Shown here piece after piece: positions 53,250 to 62,250 of a stretch of DNA of 64,000 nt (positions are counted from its first letter, which is position 1; each line of letters opens with the position of its first letter). The notes below the pieces were generated by a model. It was not told where the DNA came from and did no database searches. It saw only the letters and a program-made list of their open reading frames with translations. Source of the DNA: Puniceicoccaceae bacterium (GTDB taxonomy: Bacteria > Verrucomicrobiota > Verrucomicrobiia > Opitutales > JAFGAQ01); contig JBEGIR010000032.1 of the NCBI GenBank assembly GCA_040224245.1, positions 41,101 to 105,100 on the forward strand, written 5' to 3'. Made by a program: the position numbers and the translations under genes.

Positions 53250-53825
53250 TCAACGCATCGATTTGCGATACATTTCCAATTGCTCATGGTACTCCTGCGG
53301 ATGGAATTCCCGCTTGACCGACAGGATGAGTCTCACGGTTTCGAGGTGTTTCGCGTTACGCATGTTTCGGGCGCGCATTTCGGCTCGGGTGGCAGGTGAC
53401 ATTCCAATGAAAGGGAGCGTAAACCGATTGAGAAAGTCCACATCCCACGAAGGAAGATCTGCAAGATACGCTTCGGTCAATCCTTTTGGCGTAAGGAACC
53501 GTATCGGGTCCTCATGCAGATCACGATCCACTCGTTGCTGAAAGGTCAGGCGAGGCTGAATCACCATCGGTTTCAATTCGTAAATTTCCCCACCGACCGG
53601 AAATTCAAGGTCGGTGTTGAATTCCCTGAACACAGGCTGCCAATCGAGCACCGCATCCAGCTGCGGTTTCATGAGCATATCGATTTCGGATGTAATCGAA
53701 TCCCGCACATCCCCATCTGGATCACCCAGAGGCAAATGCTCATTGGCATCGGCCCAAAGCAACCATGAAAGCGTGGTAAACCCCCAAAGCATGAGGGCAC
53801 ATTTGGAGAGGCGCGGAGGTATCAT
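53250..53825 (-). CDS. Exported protein of unknown function
   Basis: 191 residues from ATG 53825, which is followed by a signal peptide (CALMLWGFTTLSWLLWADA). A longer frame upstream lacks coding character. The mature part contains EIDMLMKPQLDAVLDWQPVF and a basic C terminus (KREFHPQEYHEQLEMYRKSMR), without known domains. It is convergent with the AbiEii gene. I do not recognise a family. Confidence 0.6.
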   Translation of the reverse strand: MIPPRLSKCALMLWGFTTLSWLLWADANEHLPLGDPDGDVRDSITSEIDMLMKPQLDAVLDWQPVFREFNTDLEFPVGGEIYELKPMVIQPRLTFQQRVDRDLHEDPIRFLTPKGLTEAYLADLPSWDVDFLNRFTLPFIGMSPATRAEMRARNMRNAKHLETVRLILSVKREFHPQEYHEQLEMYRKSMR

Positions 53826-54175
53826 GATTCTTTTCGGTTTATCTCTTCTGATCGATTTTCCCGCAACAGGTTCAATTTGGATCGAAACGCACTCGTTTAG
53901 GATCACCTCGATCTTTTCCCTTCTGAGTTTGCCCTGTATAAGCAAATGAAGGGCATTAGCCCTTGATTTTGCATAGGGTGGCTTCGGTCCTCGCGTGCTT
54001 TGGGTCCAAATCCGGAATGATCACAATTTCCGCTACGAGGAAACCGCAGTGCCACAAATCATTTCTGGAGGCTTTTCATTACTAATTTCTGCAAATCATC
54101 TCTTGGTGTGCGATAAGGTGATGGGTTCAGTCGTTGTGAGTGCAGTAAACCCGTTACCCTGAGCAATACTTAGAC
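53826..54175. other. Intergenic region before the RND pair
   Basis: 350 bases without a supported gene. A small hairpin at 53949-53964 (AAGGGC/GCCCTT, 4-base loop) is followed by GATTTT and could be a weak terminator. No operator for the efflux genes was recognised. Confidence 0.4.
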
Positions 54176-55360
54176 ATGAAGCATTTTTTGAAAATCCTGG
54201 TGGTGTTATTCGTCGTGGGTGCCATCACATTTTGGGTGTGGAAACGAATCCAGACCGATGACAACTCTCGGGAAGACGAATCCTATGCGGACCGCCCTGT
54301 GCCCGTTGCAGTAACCCCGGTTGTAAAAGACTCCATCGAAAGACGCCGCGTGCTCAGTGGCACTCTGGAGCCGCACTCTGAGTTCCGGGTTGCACCCAAA
54401 ATCGGAGGTCAACTGACCGAGATGCTCGTTGATTTTTCAGATGTGGTGACCCCTGCACAAGTGGTTGCAAATCTCGACGATACCGAGATCCAGCAGCAAG
54501 TGCTGCAGGCCGAAGCCAATCTCGCCGTCGCGGAGGCAAATCTGGTCGAGGCGCGGAGCCTTTGGGAGATTTCCAAACGCGAAATCGAACGCTTCAACAC
54601 CCTGCGTGACCGGGAGTTTGTATCCGCAGCCGACTACGAAACCGCCGAAGCCCAATACCTTGCACGCCAGGCACAGCTCAAGGTCGCCGAAGCACAACTG
54701 CGCCGCCAGCAGGCCGTATTGCAGTCGGCGCGCATCCAGAAAAGCTATACCGAAGTGAGAGTCATCTGGTCCGGTTCGGGCAAGGAACGCATCGTCGCTG
54801 AACGCTATCAAGAGGTGGGGGATGTGGTATCTCCCAATCAAACACTCTTCCGCATCGTCGAAATCGATCCCATCAAGGCCGTCATTCACGTGACCGAGCG
54901 AGACTATGTGTTCATGCAACCCGGACAATCCGCCACATTTGAGACCGATGCGTTCAAGGGTGAGGTATTCCACGGCACGGTTGACCGAGTTTCTCCGGTT
55001 TTTCGCGAATCCACACGTCAGGCTCGTGTTGAACTCTCCGTGCAAAATCCGGACTACCGGCTGAAACCCGGCATGTTTGTGCGCGTGCGCATCACGCTGG
55101 ATCGCCTCGAATCTGCCACGATTGTTCCCGAGATTGCCCTGGCCCGGCGCAAGGATCAAACCGGAGTGTTCATCGCTGACCCTGAGACTCACACCGTTTC
55201 GTGGAAGCCAGTTGAAGTGCTCTTTCTGGACGACGGACGCTGCGCCATCCAACCGGAATCACTTAGTGGACAGGTCGTCATTCTGGGTCAGCACCTGCTC
55301 GAAGACGGCTCTGAAATCTCCATTGTGGACACCACGATCCCCTCCATCAGCCAACCATGA
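54176..55360 (+). CDS. RND efflux periplasmic adaptor (membrane fusion protein)
   Basis: 394 residues. An N-terminal anchor helix (about 5-24), then the adaptor domain order: lipoyl/barrel-sandwich half ([22 protein letters not shown]), a coiled-coil hairpin (about 100-185; [20 protein letters not shown]), the second sandwich half ([18 protein letters not shown]) and beta-barrel ([21 protein letters not shown]). It links the inner-membrane pump to an outer-membrane channel. It overlaps the pump gene by four bases (ATGA). No TolC-like gene is next to it. Confidence 0.92.
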   Translation: MKHFLKILVVLFVVGAITFWVWKRIQTDDNSREDESYADRPVPVAVTPVVKDSIERRRVLSGTLEPHSEFRVAPKIGGQLTEMLVDFSDVVTPAQVVANLDDTEIQQQVLQAEANLAVAEANLVEARSLWEISKREIERFNTLRDREFVSAADYETAEAQYLARQAQLKVAEAQLRRQQAVLQSARIQKSYTEVRVIWSGSGKERIVAERYQEVGDVVSPNQTLFRIVEIDPIKAVIHVTERDYVFMQPGQSATFETDAFKGEVFHGTVDRVSPVFRESTRQARVELSVQNPDYRLKPGMFVRVRITLDRLESATIVPEIALARRKDQTGVFIADPETHTVSWKPVEVLFLDDGRCAIQPESLSGQVVILGQHLLEDGSEISIVDTTIPSISQP

Positions 55361-58300
55361 GTTTACCGCAATTCAGCGTCCGCCGGCCGATCTTCACGAC
55401 CATGATCACCCTGATCGTGGTCGTGCTGGGGGTTTTTTCGTTTCGTCAGCTCAAAATTGACCTGCTTCCACCAGTGGAGCTGCCAACCGTTTCGGTGCGC
55501 ACTGGCTACCCCGGAGCCAGTCCCCAAGTGGTGGAAACCCGGGTCACCCAGATTCTGGAGGAAATCATCGCAACGGTTCCAGGGGTTGACGAAATATCAT
55601 CGAGTACCTACCAGGGTTTCAGTAATATCAGGGTGACCTTCGCCTGGGGAACCAATCTCGACGCTGCGGCCATCGAAGTTCAGACCAAGATTGAAGACGA
55701 AATCAACGAACTCCCGCAGGACATCAATCGTCCGCGAGTGAGCAAGTTTGACATCGGTAGCTTTCCGGTCGTGCTGCTGGGCATCTCCAGCGATCTGGAT
55801 CCCGTGGAAATGACGGACATGATCAACCACGAGATCCGCTATCGCTTCTCGCGGGTTCCCGGGGTGGCTCAAGTGGACCTGTGGGGAGGCTTCGACCGGG
55901 AAATTCGCATCGACCTCGATCCAGACCGCCTGCGGGCGCTCCAGGTGCCCGTTGACCGGGTCCTCACTGCACTGCGAAATGCGAATCTCGACCTGCCTTC
56001 GGGAAGCATCGCAACGGGTCGATACGAAATCAATTTGCGAACACCTGCCCAATACCGGAGTCTCGAAGAAATCCGCGACACCATGGTCCAGGCCGATGAT
56101 GGTGCTGTCGTTACGATCCGTCAGATCGCCGAGGTTCGCGATACTTATGATCGCCCCTGGCGAGTGGACCGCATCAACGGAGTGAAGGGCATTCGCGTGG
56201 CGATCCGCAAGCAGGCCGATGCCAACACCGTAGAAGTGGCGAAGGGCGTGCTCGCCGAAATCGAGGCCGTAAACCGCGATTTCCCACAGCTGAACGTGAT
56301 CCCGGTGATCAATCAGGGAAATTTCATCGAACGTTCGATCCAGAATGTGGCGATGTCGGTGTTCTATGGAGGGGGACTGGCGATCCTGGTACTGTTGTTT
56401 TTCCTCAGAAATGTGCGCATCACCGCTGTGATTGGAGCGGCCATACCCATCTCCATCATTGCCACCTTTGCCATGCTGTATTTTGGAGGATTCACCATCA
56501 ACCTGATGACACTCGGCGGACTGGCGCTCGGAGTGGGCATGATGGTGGACAGCTCCATCGTTGTGCTGGAAAATATCTTCCGCAAGCGCGACTCGGAAGG
56601 ACTCGATCCGAAACAGGCAGCGCCAGAGGGTGCCCAGGAGGTCGCCACCGCCATTGTTGCCAGCACGATCACCACCCTCGTCATTTTTCTGCCCGTCGTC
56701 TTCATCAAGGGAGTCTCCGGATTGCTGTTCAAGGACTTGGCCTACGTGATCGTATTCTCCCTCATCTGCTCACTGCTGGTCTCCCTCAGTCTGGTCCCCA
56801 TGCTGTCCTCAAAGCTCATCCAACCCAAGGGAGTCGGTGCACAAAAACGCCGGAAATCCCTGCAGCGTTTGGTCGATTTTTCGGAGAAATGGTTTCAAAA
56901 CCTCGAGCAAAGTTATCAAAACCTCCTGGCGGGCGCCCTGAATCATCGCATCAAAATTTCCGCCTTCGCCACCCTGCTTTTTGCACTGAGCATTTACCTC
57001 TTCCGCTTCATTGGCACGGAATTTCTCCCACCCAGCGATGAAGGAGAAGTGCGCATCTATGGCAAAATGGAGGTGGGAACACGATTTGAAATTGTCGACG
57101 AGGCGATGAGGCGCATCGAACGCATTGTGGAAGAATCTGTCCCCGAAAAAGTTGCCTCCATTACCAGTGTTGCCGAGGGCTGGGGCGATGCGCGCATTTC
57201 GTTGGTGCCCGCCGCACAAAGAGCACGCTCCAATGAAGAAATTGCAACCGACCTGCGACTCAAACTTCGCGGACAAATCGCCGGTATGGAAATTTTTACA
57301 TGGGCACCGCAAGGACAGTTTGTGCTGCAGCGCGTGCTCGGAGATATTGACGGAAACGGGTTTCGCGTGGAGGTGAGGGGCTACGAAATATCGGTCCTGG
57401 AGGATATCGCCAACCAGGTGTATGAGGAACTCGAAAAAATCGAGGGGACGGGCTATCTGAATAAGAGTTTTGACGAAGGGCTTCCGCAGGAAGAATTAAT
57501 CCTGGACCGGGCCAAAATCGCAGCGTTGGGGCTGTCTCCAAGGGATGTTTCCAATGTACTGCAAACCGCAGTTGCCGGATCGCGCGCGGGCAATTTTCAG
57601 ACCGAGGGTCGTGCCGTCGAGATGGTGCTTCAACTGGCCAACGCCGAATCACTCACCATGGATGAGGTGCTCGACCTCACGCTTTCGACTCCTTCTGGGG
57701 AACAGGTCGCGCTGCGCAATCTCGTCTCCAACGAGAGCAATCGTGCACCACAGGGCATCCAGCGTAAGGATCAGCAGCGCTACGTCAGCATCGACGTCAA
57801 TGTGGAGGATGCCGACACGGGTACCGTCGCCGCAAGGGTTCAGGCCATGCTCGACTCTCTGCCACGCCCCGAGGGCTACAGTTTCCTGATCACTGGCAGC
57901 TTTGAAGAGCAGCAAAAAGCATTTGGCGAACTCCTGATCGCCATCGTGCTCTCGCTGCTGCTGGTCTACATGGTGCTCGCCTGTCAGTATGAGTCCTTGG
58001 TCAATCCCCTGATTGTGATGTTGTCAGCACCCATGGCCGGCATTGGCGTGATTATCGCCCTCATGGGAACAGATACCACCTTCAATCTTCAATCCGCCAT
58101 CGGTTGCATCATGCTGGGCGGTATCGTCGTGAACAATGCCATCCTGCTTGTGGATCAGGCAGGCAAGTTACAGTCGCGCGGCATGCCAGCGAGAGAAGCC
58201 GTGACCGAATCAGGACGCCGACGCCTCAGGCCCATTCTGATGACCACACTGACCACGATTCTGGGCTTGCTTCCACTCGCACTGGGTATTGGCGAAGGTG

Positions 58301-58437
58301 CGGATGCACAGGCACCACTTGCCCGGGCCGTCATTGGTGGACTCACCGCGTCCACGCTGATCACGCTCATCCTGATCCCCTGCGTTTATTCCCTGGTTCA
58401 CCAAAGGGAAAATCTGGCAAAGGAATCCGCCGGTTGA
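55357..58437 (+). CDS. RND-family inner-membrane efflux transporter
   Basis: 1026 residues, a full AcrB-like chain with two repeats of six helices and large periplasmic loops after TM1 and TM7. It starts [23 protein letters not shown] and has [21 protein letters not shown] in TM4, where one Asp of the proton relay is present and the second is Ser, the usual arrangement outside the HAE1 clade. [23 protein letters not shown] marks the second half. It exports hydrophobic or amphiphilic compounds using the proton gradient; the substrate is unknown. Expressed with its adaptor. A 414-base repeat-rich gap follows. Confidence 0.94.
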   Translation: MSLPQFSVRRPIFTTMITLIVVVLGVFSFRQLKIDLLPPVELPTVSVRTGYPGASPQVVETRVTQILEEIIATVPGVDEISSSTYQGFSNIRVTFAWGTNLDAAAIEVQTKIEDEINELPQDINRPRVSKFDIGSFPVVLLGISSDLDPVEMTDMINHEIRYRFSRVPGVAQVDLWGGFDREIRIDLDPDRLRALQVPVDRVLTALRNANLDLPSGSIATGRYEINLRTPAQYRSLEEIRDTMVQADDGAVVTIRQIAEVRDTYDRPWRVDRINGVKGIRVAIRKQADANTVEVAKGVLAEIEAVNRDFPQLNVIPVINQGNFIERSIQNVAMSVFYGGGLAILVLLFFLRNVRITAVIGAAIPISIIATFAMLYFGGFTINLMTLGGLALGVGMMVDSSIVVLENIFRKRDSEGLDPKQAAPEGAQEVATAIVASTITTLVIFLPVVFIKGVSGLLFKDLAYVIVFSLICSLLVSLSLVPMLSSKLIQPKGVGAQKRRKSLQRLVDFSEKWFQNLEQSYQNLLAGALNHRIKISAFATLLFALSIYLFRFIGTEFLPPSDEGEVRIYGKMEVGTRFEIVDEAMRRIERIVEESVPEKVASITSVAEGWGDARISLVPAAQRARSNEEIATDLRLKLRGQIAGMEIFTWAPQGQFVLQRVLGDIDGNGFRVEVRGYEISVLEDIANQVYEELEKIEGTGYLNKSFDEGLPQEELILDRAKIAALGLSPRDVSNVLQTAVAGSRAGNFQTEGRAVEMVLQLANAESLTMDEVLDLTLSTPSGEQVALRNLVSNESNRAPQGIQRKDQQRYVSIDVNVEDADTGTVAARVQAMLDSLPRPEGYSFLITGSFEEQQKAFGELLIAIVLSLLLVYMVLACQYESLVNPLIVMLSAPMAGIGVIIALMGTDTTFNLQSAIGCIMLGGIVVNNAILLVDQAGKLQSRGMPAREAVTESGRRRLRPILMTTLTTILGLLPLALGIGEGADAQAPLARAVIGGLTASTLITLILIPCVYSLVHQRENLAKESAG

Positions 58438-58851
58438 GAGTTCATGAGTCGGGCTTTCAGCCCTCGCGTGATGGGATCACCTTTTCTCCTGGGCCTGCAG
58501 CCCAGGCTGGTATGAAACAAGGCTTCGCCCCTCGAAAACACATGCTGCCGCTCATCCGGTATCCTCGCCGTTCAATTACGCCAATACCATTCAATCGACA
58601 CGCTTTTATCACGACATTTTCACTCCTCGGCCTGCTGCCCAGGCTGGTATGAAACGAGGCTTCGCCCTTGGAAAACTCGTTGCCGCCAGCGCCAACGGCG
58701 CGAGATCATACCAGCCTGGGGCGGCGCCCCAGGAATCACAGGAGTCCCAACCCAAGGGCTGAAGGCCCGACCCATATTCTTGATTCCCTCCCGGGACTGT
58801 GTGCAGAAGAGTTGCAGTGAAACCGTTTTAGGGTTCCAATGTTTCGAACGA
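58438..58851. repeat. Second REP-like family between RND and ABC genes
   Basis: The 414 bases are built of palindromes. CTGGGCCTGCAGCCCAG and GCTGGTATGAAACAAGGCTTCGCC occur at about 58490-58535; a second copy of the latter block at about 58636-58665 reads GCTGGTATGAAACGAGGCTTCGCC; and the inverse CATACCAGCCTGGGG appears at about 58707-58721 beside GGCGGCGCC. GGGCTTTCAGCCC at 58452 and AAGGGCTGAAGGCCCGAC at about 58755 are another inverse pair. The arrangement of two head-to-head modules is BIME-like. Sequence differs from the RAYT-linked family. No gene is supported here. Confidence 0.8.
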
Positions 58852-59670
58852 ATGAGCACCACAACCCTGCCACCCGAATCCGCAATCTCTCCACCACCCA
58901 CGGTGCAGGTGCGGAAACTGGGACTGCAATTCCGGGAAACGGGCAACACCGCATTTCAGGCGGTAAATCTGGATCTGCAGGCGGGCGAGATTGTCGCCAT
59001 CATTGGTCCGAGCGGTTGCGGCAAATCGACCTTGCTCAAATCCATCGCGGGGCTGTTGCGCCCGACCGACGGACACATCCAGTGGGCCGGGGATCACGTC
59101 CCCGAACTGGCGTTTATCTTTCAGGACCCCACCCTGCTTCCCTGGCGCACTGCCCTGGGCAATGTGGAGGTGCCGCTGCGCCTGAGGGGAAGCAGTGTCG
59201 CCGAGCGGCGCGAGCGATGTGAACAGGCCATGAGAGACGTACTGCTCGATGGCTTTTCCGACTACTTCCCCAAGGCACTCTCGGGCGGAATGAAAATGCG
59301 GGTTTCACTGGCAAGAGCACTCACGCTCAACCCACAATTGCTCTTTCTGGATGAACCCTTTGCGGCGCTTGATGCGATGACCCGCAATCAGATGAATGAG
59401 CTGGTGCTCAGCCTCCAGCGCAAATCGGGCTGGAGTGTGTTGATGGTCACCCACTCGGTACACGAAGCAATTTTCATGGCAGATCGGGTGTGCATCATGA
59501 GTCCCGCACCGGGAACACTGGGTGAAATCATCCCCATCCAACTGCCGCGCGAACGGAAGCTGGAACTGCAAACCACACCTGCCTACCTCGACTACGTAAA
59601 CTCCATCCGCAATCAAATCACCTTCAGCGGAGGCAACGAAAACTGCGGTATCGTTTCAAACGGAGCATGA
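58852..59670 (+). CDS. ABC importer ATPase (SsuB/TauB/ThiZ type)
   Basis: 272 residues from ATG 58852. The ATPase motifs are complete: Walker A GPSGCGKSTLL, Q-loop in FIFQDPTLLPWRTALGN, signature LSGGMKMRVSLARAL, Walker B LLFLDEPFAALD and the H-loop TH of MVTHSVHEAIFMADRV. The GDEP-AALD style and HEAIFMADR place it in the nitrate/sulfonate/taurine/thiamine-precursor uptake group. It energises the permease that overlaps it (ATGA). The cognate binding protein is about 1.5 kb downstream. Confidence 0.94.
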   Translation: MSTTTLPPESAISPPPTVQVRKLGLQFRETGNTAFQAVNLDLQAGEIVAIIGPSGCGKSTLLKSIAGLLRPTDGHIQWAGDHVPELAFIFQDPTLLPWRTALGNVEVPLRLRGSSVAERRERCEQAMRDVLLDGFSDYFPKALSGGMKMRVSLARALTLNPQLLFLDEPFAALDAMTRNQMNELVLSLQRKSGWSVLMVTHSVHEAIFMADRVCIMSPAPGTLGEIIPIQLPRERKLELQTTPAYLDYVNSIRNQITFSGGNENCGIVSNGA

Positions 59671-60476
59671 ACCCACCCAACCACTCCCACCCGCTCGTCA
59701 ATCGAGTGTTGCTGCCACTGAGTTCCGGGTTGCTCGTGATCGCCATCTGGTATGGTGCAATCGCGCTGTTTGACATCAACCCCTACTTTCTACCGCCCTT
59801 TCACGAGGTCATGAAGGCGTTCTACAATGAAGGGCCACGCCTGTTGCAATCCGCAGCTGTCACGGCGCAGTTTGGCCTGAGTGGCTTCCTCATCGCCGTC
59901 GTGCTCGGTGTGCTGCTCTCGATCGGACTCAGTGCTTCCCGCCTGGTTCGCCAGGCCATCTACCCTTGGATCCTGCTCATCCAGATGACACCAGTGGTTA
60001 TTTTTGCTCCCATTATTGTGCTGTGGTTCGACTATGGTGCCGCCTCGGTTGTCACCATCACCTTCATCACCAGTTTTTTCCCGATTGTAGCCAATACCAC
60101 ACTCGGACTGATTTCCACCGATCCCAACCTGATCGACTGCTTCAAAGTGTATCGCGCCTCACCGCTTCAGACCCTCTTCCTGCTTCGCCTGCCCCATGCA
60201 CTTCCGCAGATGATCAATGGCATCAAGATCGCCGCAACGCTCATTCCAATCGGAGCGGTATTTGGTGAGTTTTTTGTGGGGAGCTTTCAAGCCGGGCGCG
60301 GCGGGCTGGGCCTGCTGGTCTTTATCTATAACAAAGAAACACTGATTCCCGAGCTCTTTGCCGTTGGACTCACCGCCTGTCTGCTGGGTCTGATCATTGT
60401 GACTACCGTGCAGATACTCAACTGGTGGCTGCTGCACAAATGGCACGATTCCTTTGCCAACTCAAACCGCGCATGA
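59667..60476 (+). CDS. ABC importer permease (BPD_transp_1)
   Basis: 269 residues with about six helices (LLPLSSGLLVIAIWYGAIALF first, LGLIIVTTVQILNWWLL last). The cytoplasmic EAA-type loop is FKVYRASPLQTLFLLRLPHALPQMINGIKIAATLI, which contacts the ATPase. PIGAVFGEFFVGSFQAGRGGLGLLVFIYN follows the usual order for the SsuC/TauC/ThiX type. It overlaps the ATPase gene by four bases. A weak segment of 151 bases separates it from the acetyltransferase gene. Confidence 0.94.
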   Translation: MNPPNHSHPLVNRVLLPLSSGLLVIAIWYGAIALFDINPYFLPPFHEVMKAFYNEGPRLLQSAAVTAQFGLSGFLIAVVLGVLLSIGLSASRLVRQAIYPWILLIQMTPVVIFAPIIVLWFDYGAASVVTITFITSFFPIVANTTLGLISTDPNLIDCFKVYRASPLQTLFLLRLPHALPQMINGIKIAATLIPIGAVFGEFFVGSFQAGRGGLGLLVFIYNKETLIPELFAVGLTACLLGLIIVTTVQILNWWLLHKWHDSFANSNRA

Positions 60477-60627
60477 GGGGGACGGAGGGGAATCGGAGCC
60501 ACTGCCATACTTCGGAAATTTCTCAAATTCCACTGCGCTTGGAAATGTGAAGAGCGTGGTGCCATGTGAAACCACAACCATCGAAGACACGCATTTCATC
60601 TGGATTTGATCCCACGCTACGACTCCC

Positions 60628-61056
60628 ATGACCATCCGACCCTATCATTCGAACGACACTGATGCACTGATCCAGCTCTGGACCGATTGCAAGCTGACCA
60701 TCTCCCGCAACAACCCTCGAAAAGACCTGCAGCGAAAGCTCGCAGAAAATCCTGATGAAATGCTTGTGGCGGAACAGGATGGCACCGTGATCGGCAGCTG
60801 CATGCTCGGCTACGATGGACACCGTGGGTGGATCTACTACCTCGCGGTATCCCCCGCCCACCAGCAACAGGGCATCGCGCGGAACCTGATGCAACATGCC
60901 GAAACACTGCTGCGCAAACGCGGATGCCCCAAAATCAATCTGATGGTGCGCGAGAGCAACCGAGAGGTGATCGCCTTCTACCACCGCATCGGATACCAGC
61001 AGGATGCAGTCATCACCCTGTCCAAGCGCCTTGAGGGCGACGCTCCATCCGCATAG
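60628..61056 (+). CDS. GNAT-family acetyltransferase (YpeA-like)
   Basis: 142 residues: TIRPYHSNDTDALIQLWTDC, then the acetyl-CoA-binding loop of AVSPAHQQQGIARNLMQHAE (Q/R-x-x-G-x-G/A), and LMVRESNREVIAFYHRIGYQQ at the C terminus. It most resembles the YpeA branch of GNAT N-acetyltransferases; its substrate is unknown. It is inserted between the permease and the binding protein, so it may belong to the uptake operon or may be a passenger. Confidence 0.9.
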   Translation: MTIRPYHSNDTDALIQLWTDCKLTISRNNPRKDLQRKLAENPDEMLVAEQDGTVIGSCMLGYDGHRGWIYYLAVSPAHQQQGIARNLMQHAETLLRKRGCPKINLMVRESNREVIAFYHRIGYQQDAVITLSKRLEGDAPSA

Positions 61057-61140
61057 TCGCATCGTGTCAGCCCAACTTCGCCACCTGAGCAGGTGACCCG
61101 AACTTGACTTGATGCAACTGCGGGATTGGCTTTGCGTACC

Positions 61141-62163
61141 ATGAAACGTGTGTTGTGCAATCTGCATCCCGGACTCATCCTTGCTGCGGCAACCCTGCTG
61201 CTCTATGCCTGCGAGCGTCGTCCCGAGGCCACACCGAGCAAACCGGGTGAGGCGCCGCGCATTTCCCTCGTCTTTCAATCCGACTGGTTTGCACAGCCTG
61301 AGTATGCAGGATTTTACCAGGCACTGGCCACTGGACGCTATGCTGACTACGGACTCGACGTGACCATCCTCGAAGGAGGACCCAATGCGGATCCCACCAA
61401 GCGCCTGCTGCTCAAGCGTTGCGACCTCATGAACATCCGCGCAGACGACGCCATCGTCGCCCACGCACGCGGTATGCCTGTACGCTTCATCGGTGTGACG
61501 ATGCAGCACAACCCTCAGGGCATCCTGTCCCACGCCGAACATGCAATCACAGACTTCCGTCAGCTGGACGGACGCCGCGTGATGGTCGATGTGGGCGCTC
61601 CCTGGATTGACTACATCGAAAGCAAATACGACATCCAGCTCATCCGCATGCCACACAATTTTGGTCTGAGCCACTTCCTCAACGACCCGAAATTCATCAT
61701 GCAGTGCTTTGTCACGAACGAGGCCTACTTCGTGCGCCAAAAGGGGGCTAACCCGCATGTGCTGCCCATCTGGGAAAGCGGACTGGACACCTATCGCGGC
61801 ATCCTCGTGCACGCCGAAACCTGGGAGACAAAACGCCCGGCACTGGAAGCCTTTGTGCGTGCCACTCAGGAAGCCTGGCATGAATACCTGTATGAAGATC
61901 CCGCACCCGCCCATGATCTCATCGCACAGCGCAATGAACGCATGACACCCGAGTTGATGGAGTTCATCCGTCAGTCCATGCTCGACTACGGAATCGTGGA
62001 CGGCAAACCCAACCACCCAGCCAATATAGGCCGACTCGAGGCCGACAAAGTTCAGTCCAATGTCGATATCCTTCACCAACTCGGCGTGATCGACAAAAAG
62101 GTTGATATTTTCGAACTTTTCCCAACGCTCGCAACTTCCAGTTTGAACGAGGTGGAGCACTGA
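61141..62163 (+). CDS. NMT1/THI5-like ABC substrate-binding lipoprotein
   Basis: 340 residues from ATG 61141. The signal ends in a lipobox (LLLYAC, Cys at about 24), so it is anchored in a membrane. The binding fold matches the NMT1/SsuA-like family: SLVFQSDWFAQPEYAGFYQALATGRYADYGLDVTILEGGPNAD, then DDAIVAHARGMPVRFIGVTMQHNPQGIL. The group covers sulfonates, nitrate and the thiamine pyrimidine precursor; WFAQPEYAGFYQA is reminiscent of the last, but I cannot fix the substrate. It completes the ABC importer and lies just before the TonB-dependent receptor. Confidence 0.9.
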   Translation: MKRVLCNLHPGLILAAATLLLYACERRPEATPSKPGEAPRISLVFQSDWFAQPEYAGFYQALATGRYADYGLDVTILEGGPNADPTKRLLLKRCDLMNIRADDAIVAHARGMPVRFIGVTMQHNPQGILSHAEHAITDFRQLDGRRVMVDVGAPWIDYIESKYDIQLIRMPHNFGLSHFLNDPKFIMQCFVTNEAYFVRQKGANPHVLPIWESGLDTYRGILVHAETWETKRPALEAFVRATQEAWHEYLYEDPAPAHDLIAQRNERMTPELMEFIRQSMLDYGIVDGKPNHPANIGRLEADKVQSNVDILHQLGVIDKKVDIFELFPTLATSSLNEVEH

Positions 62164-62250
62164 ATCGACCCTGTCGGTTGCAGTCTTTCATTTCCCACCC
62201 AACACTTCCGGGCTTTGGTGGCAGCATGTCCCGGATCTTGCATGCAACTC

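Noticed and set aside
58438..58851. TPP or other riboswitch ahead of the ABC importer
   Set aside because: No CTGAGA or ACCTGATCTGG-type core; the structure present is repeat palindromes.
60523..62160. Long minus-strand open frame (545 codons) opposite the GNAT and binding-protein genes
   Set aside because: Both plus-strand genes have clear family motifs and lipobox; the antisense frame has none.
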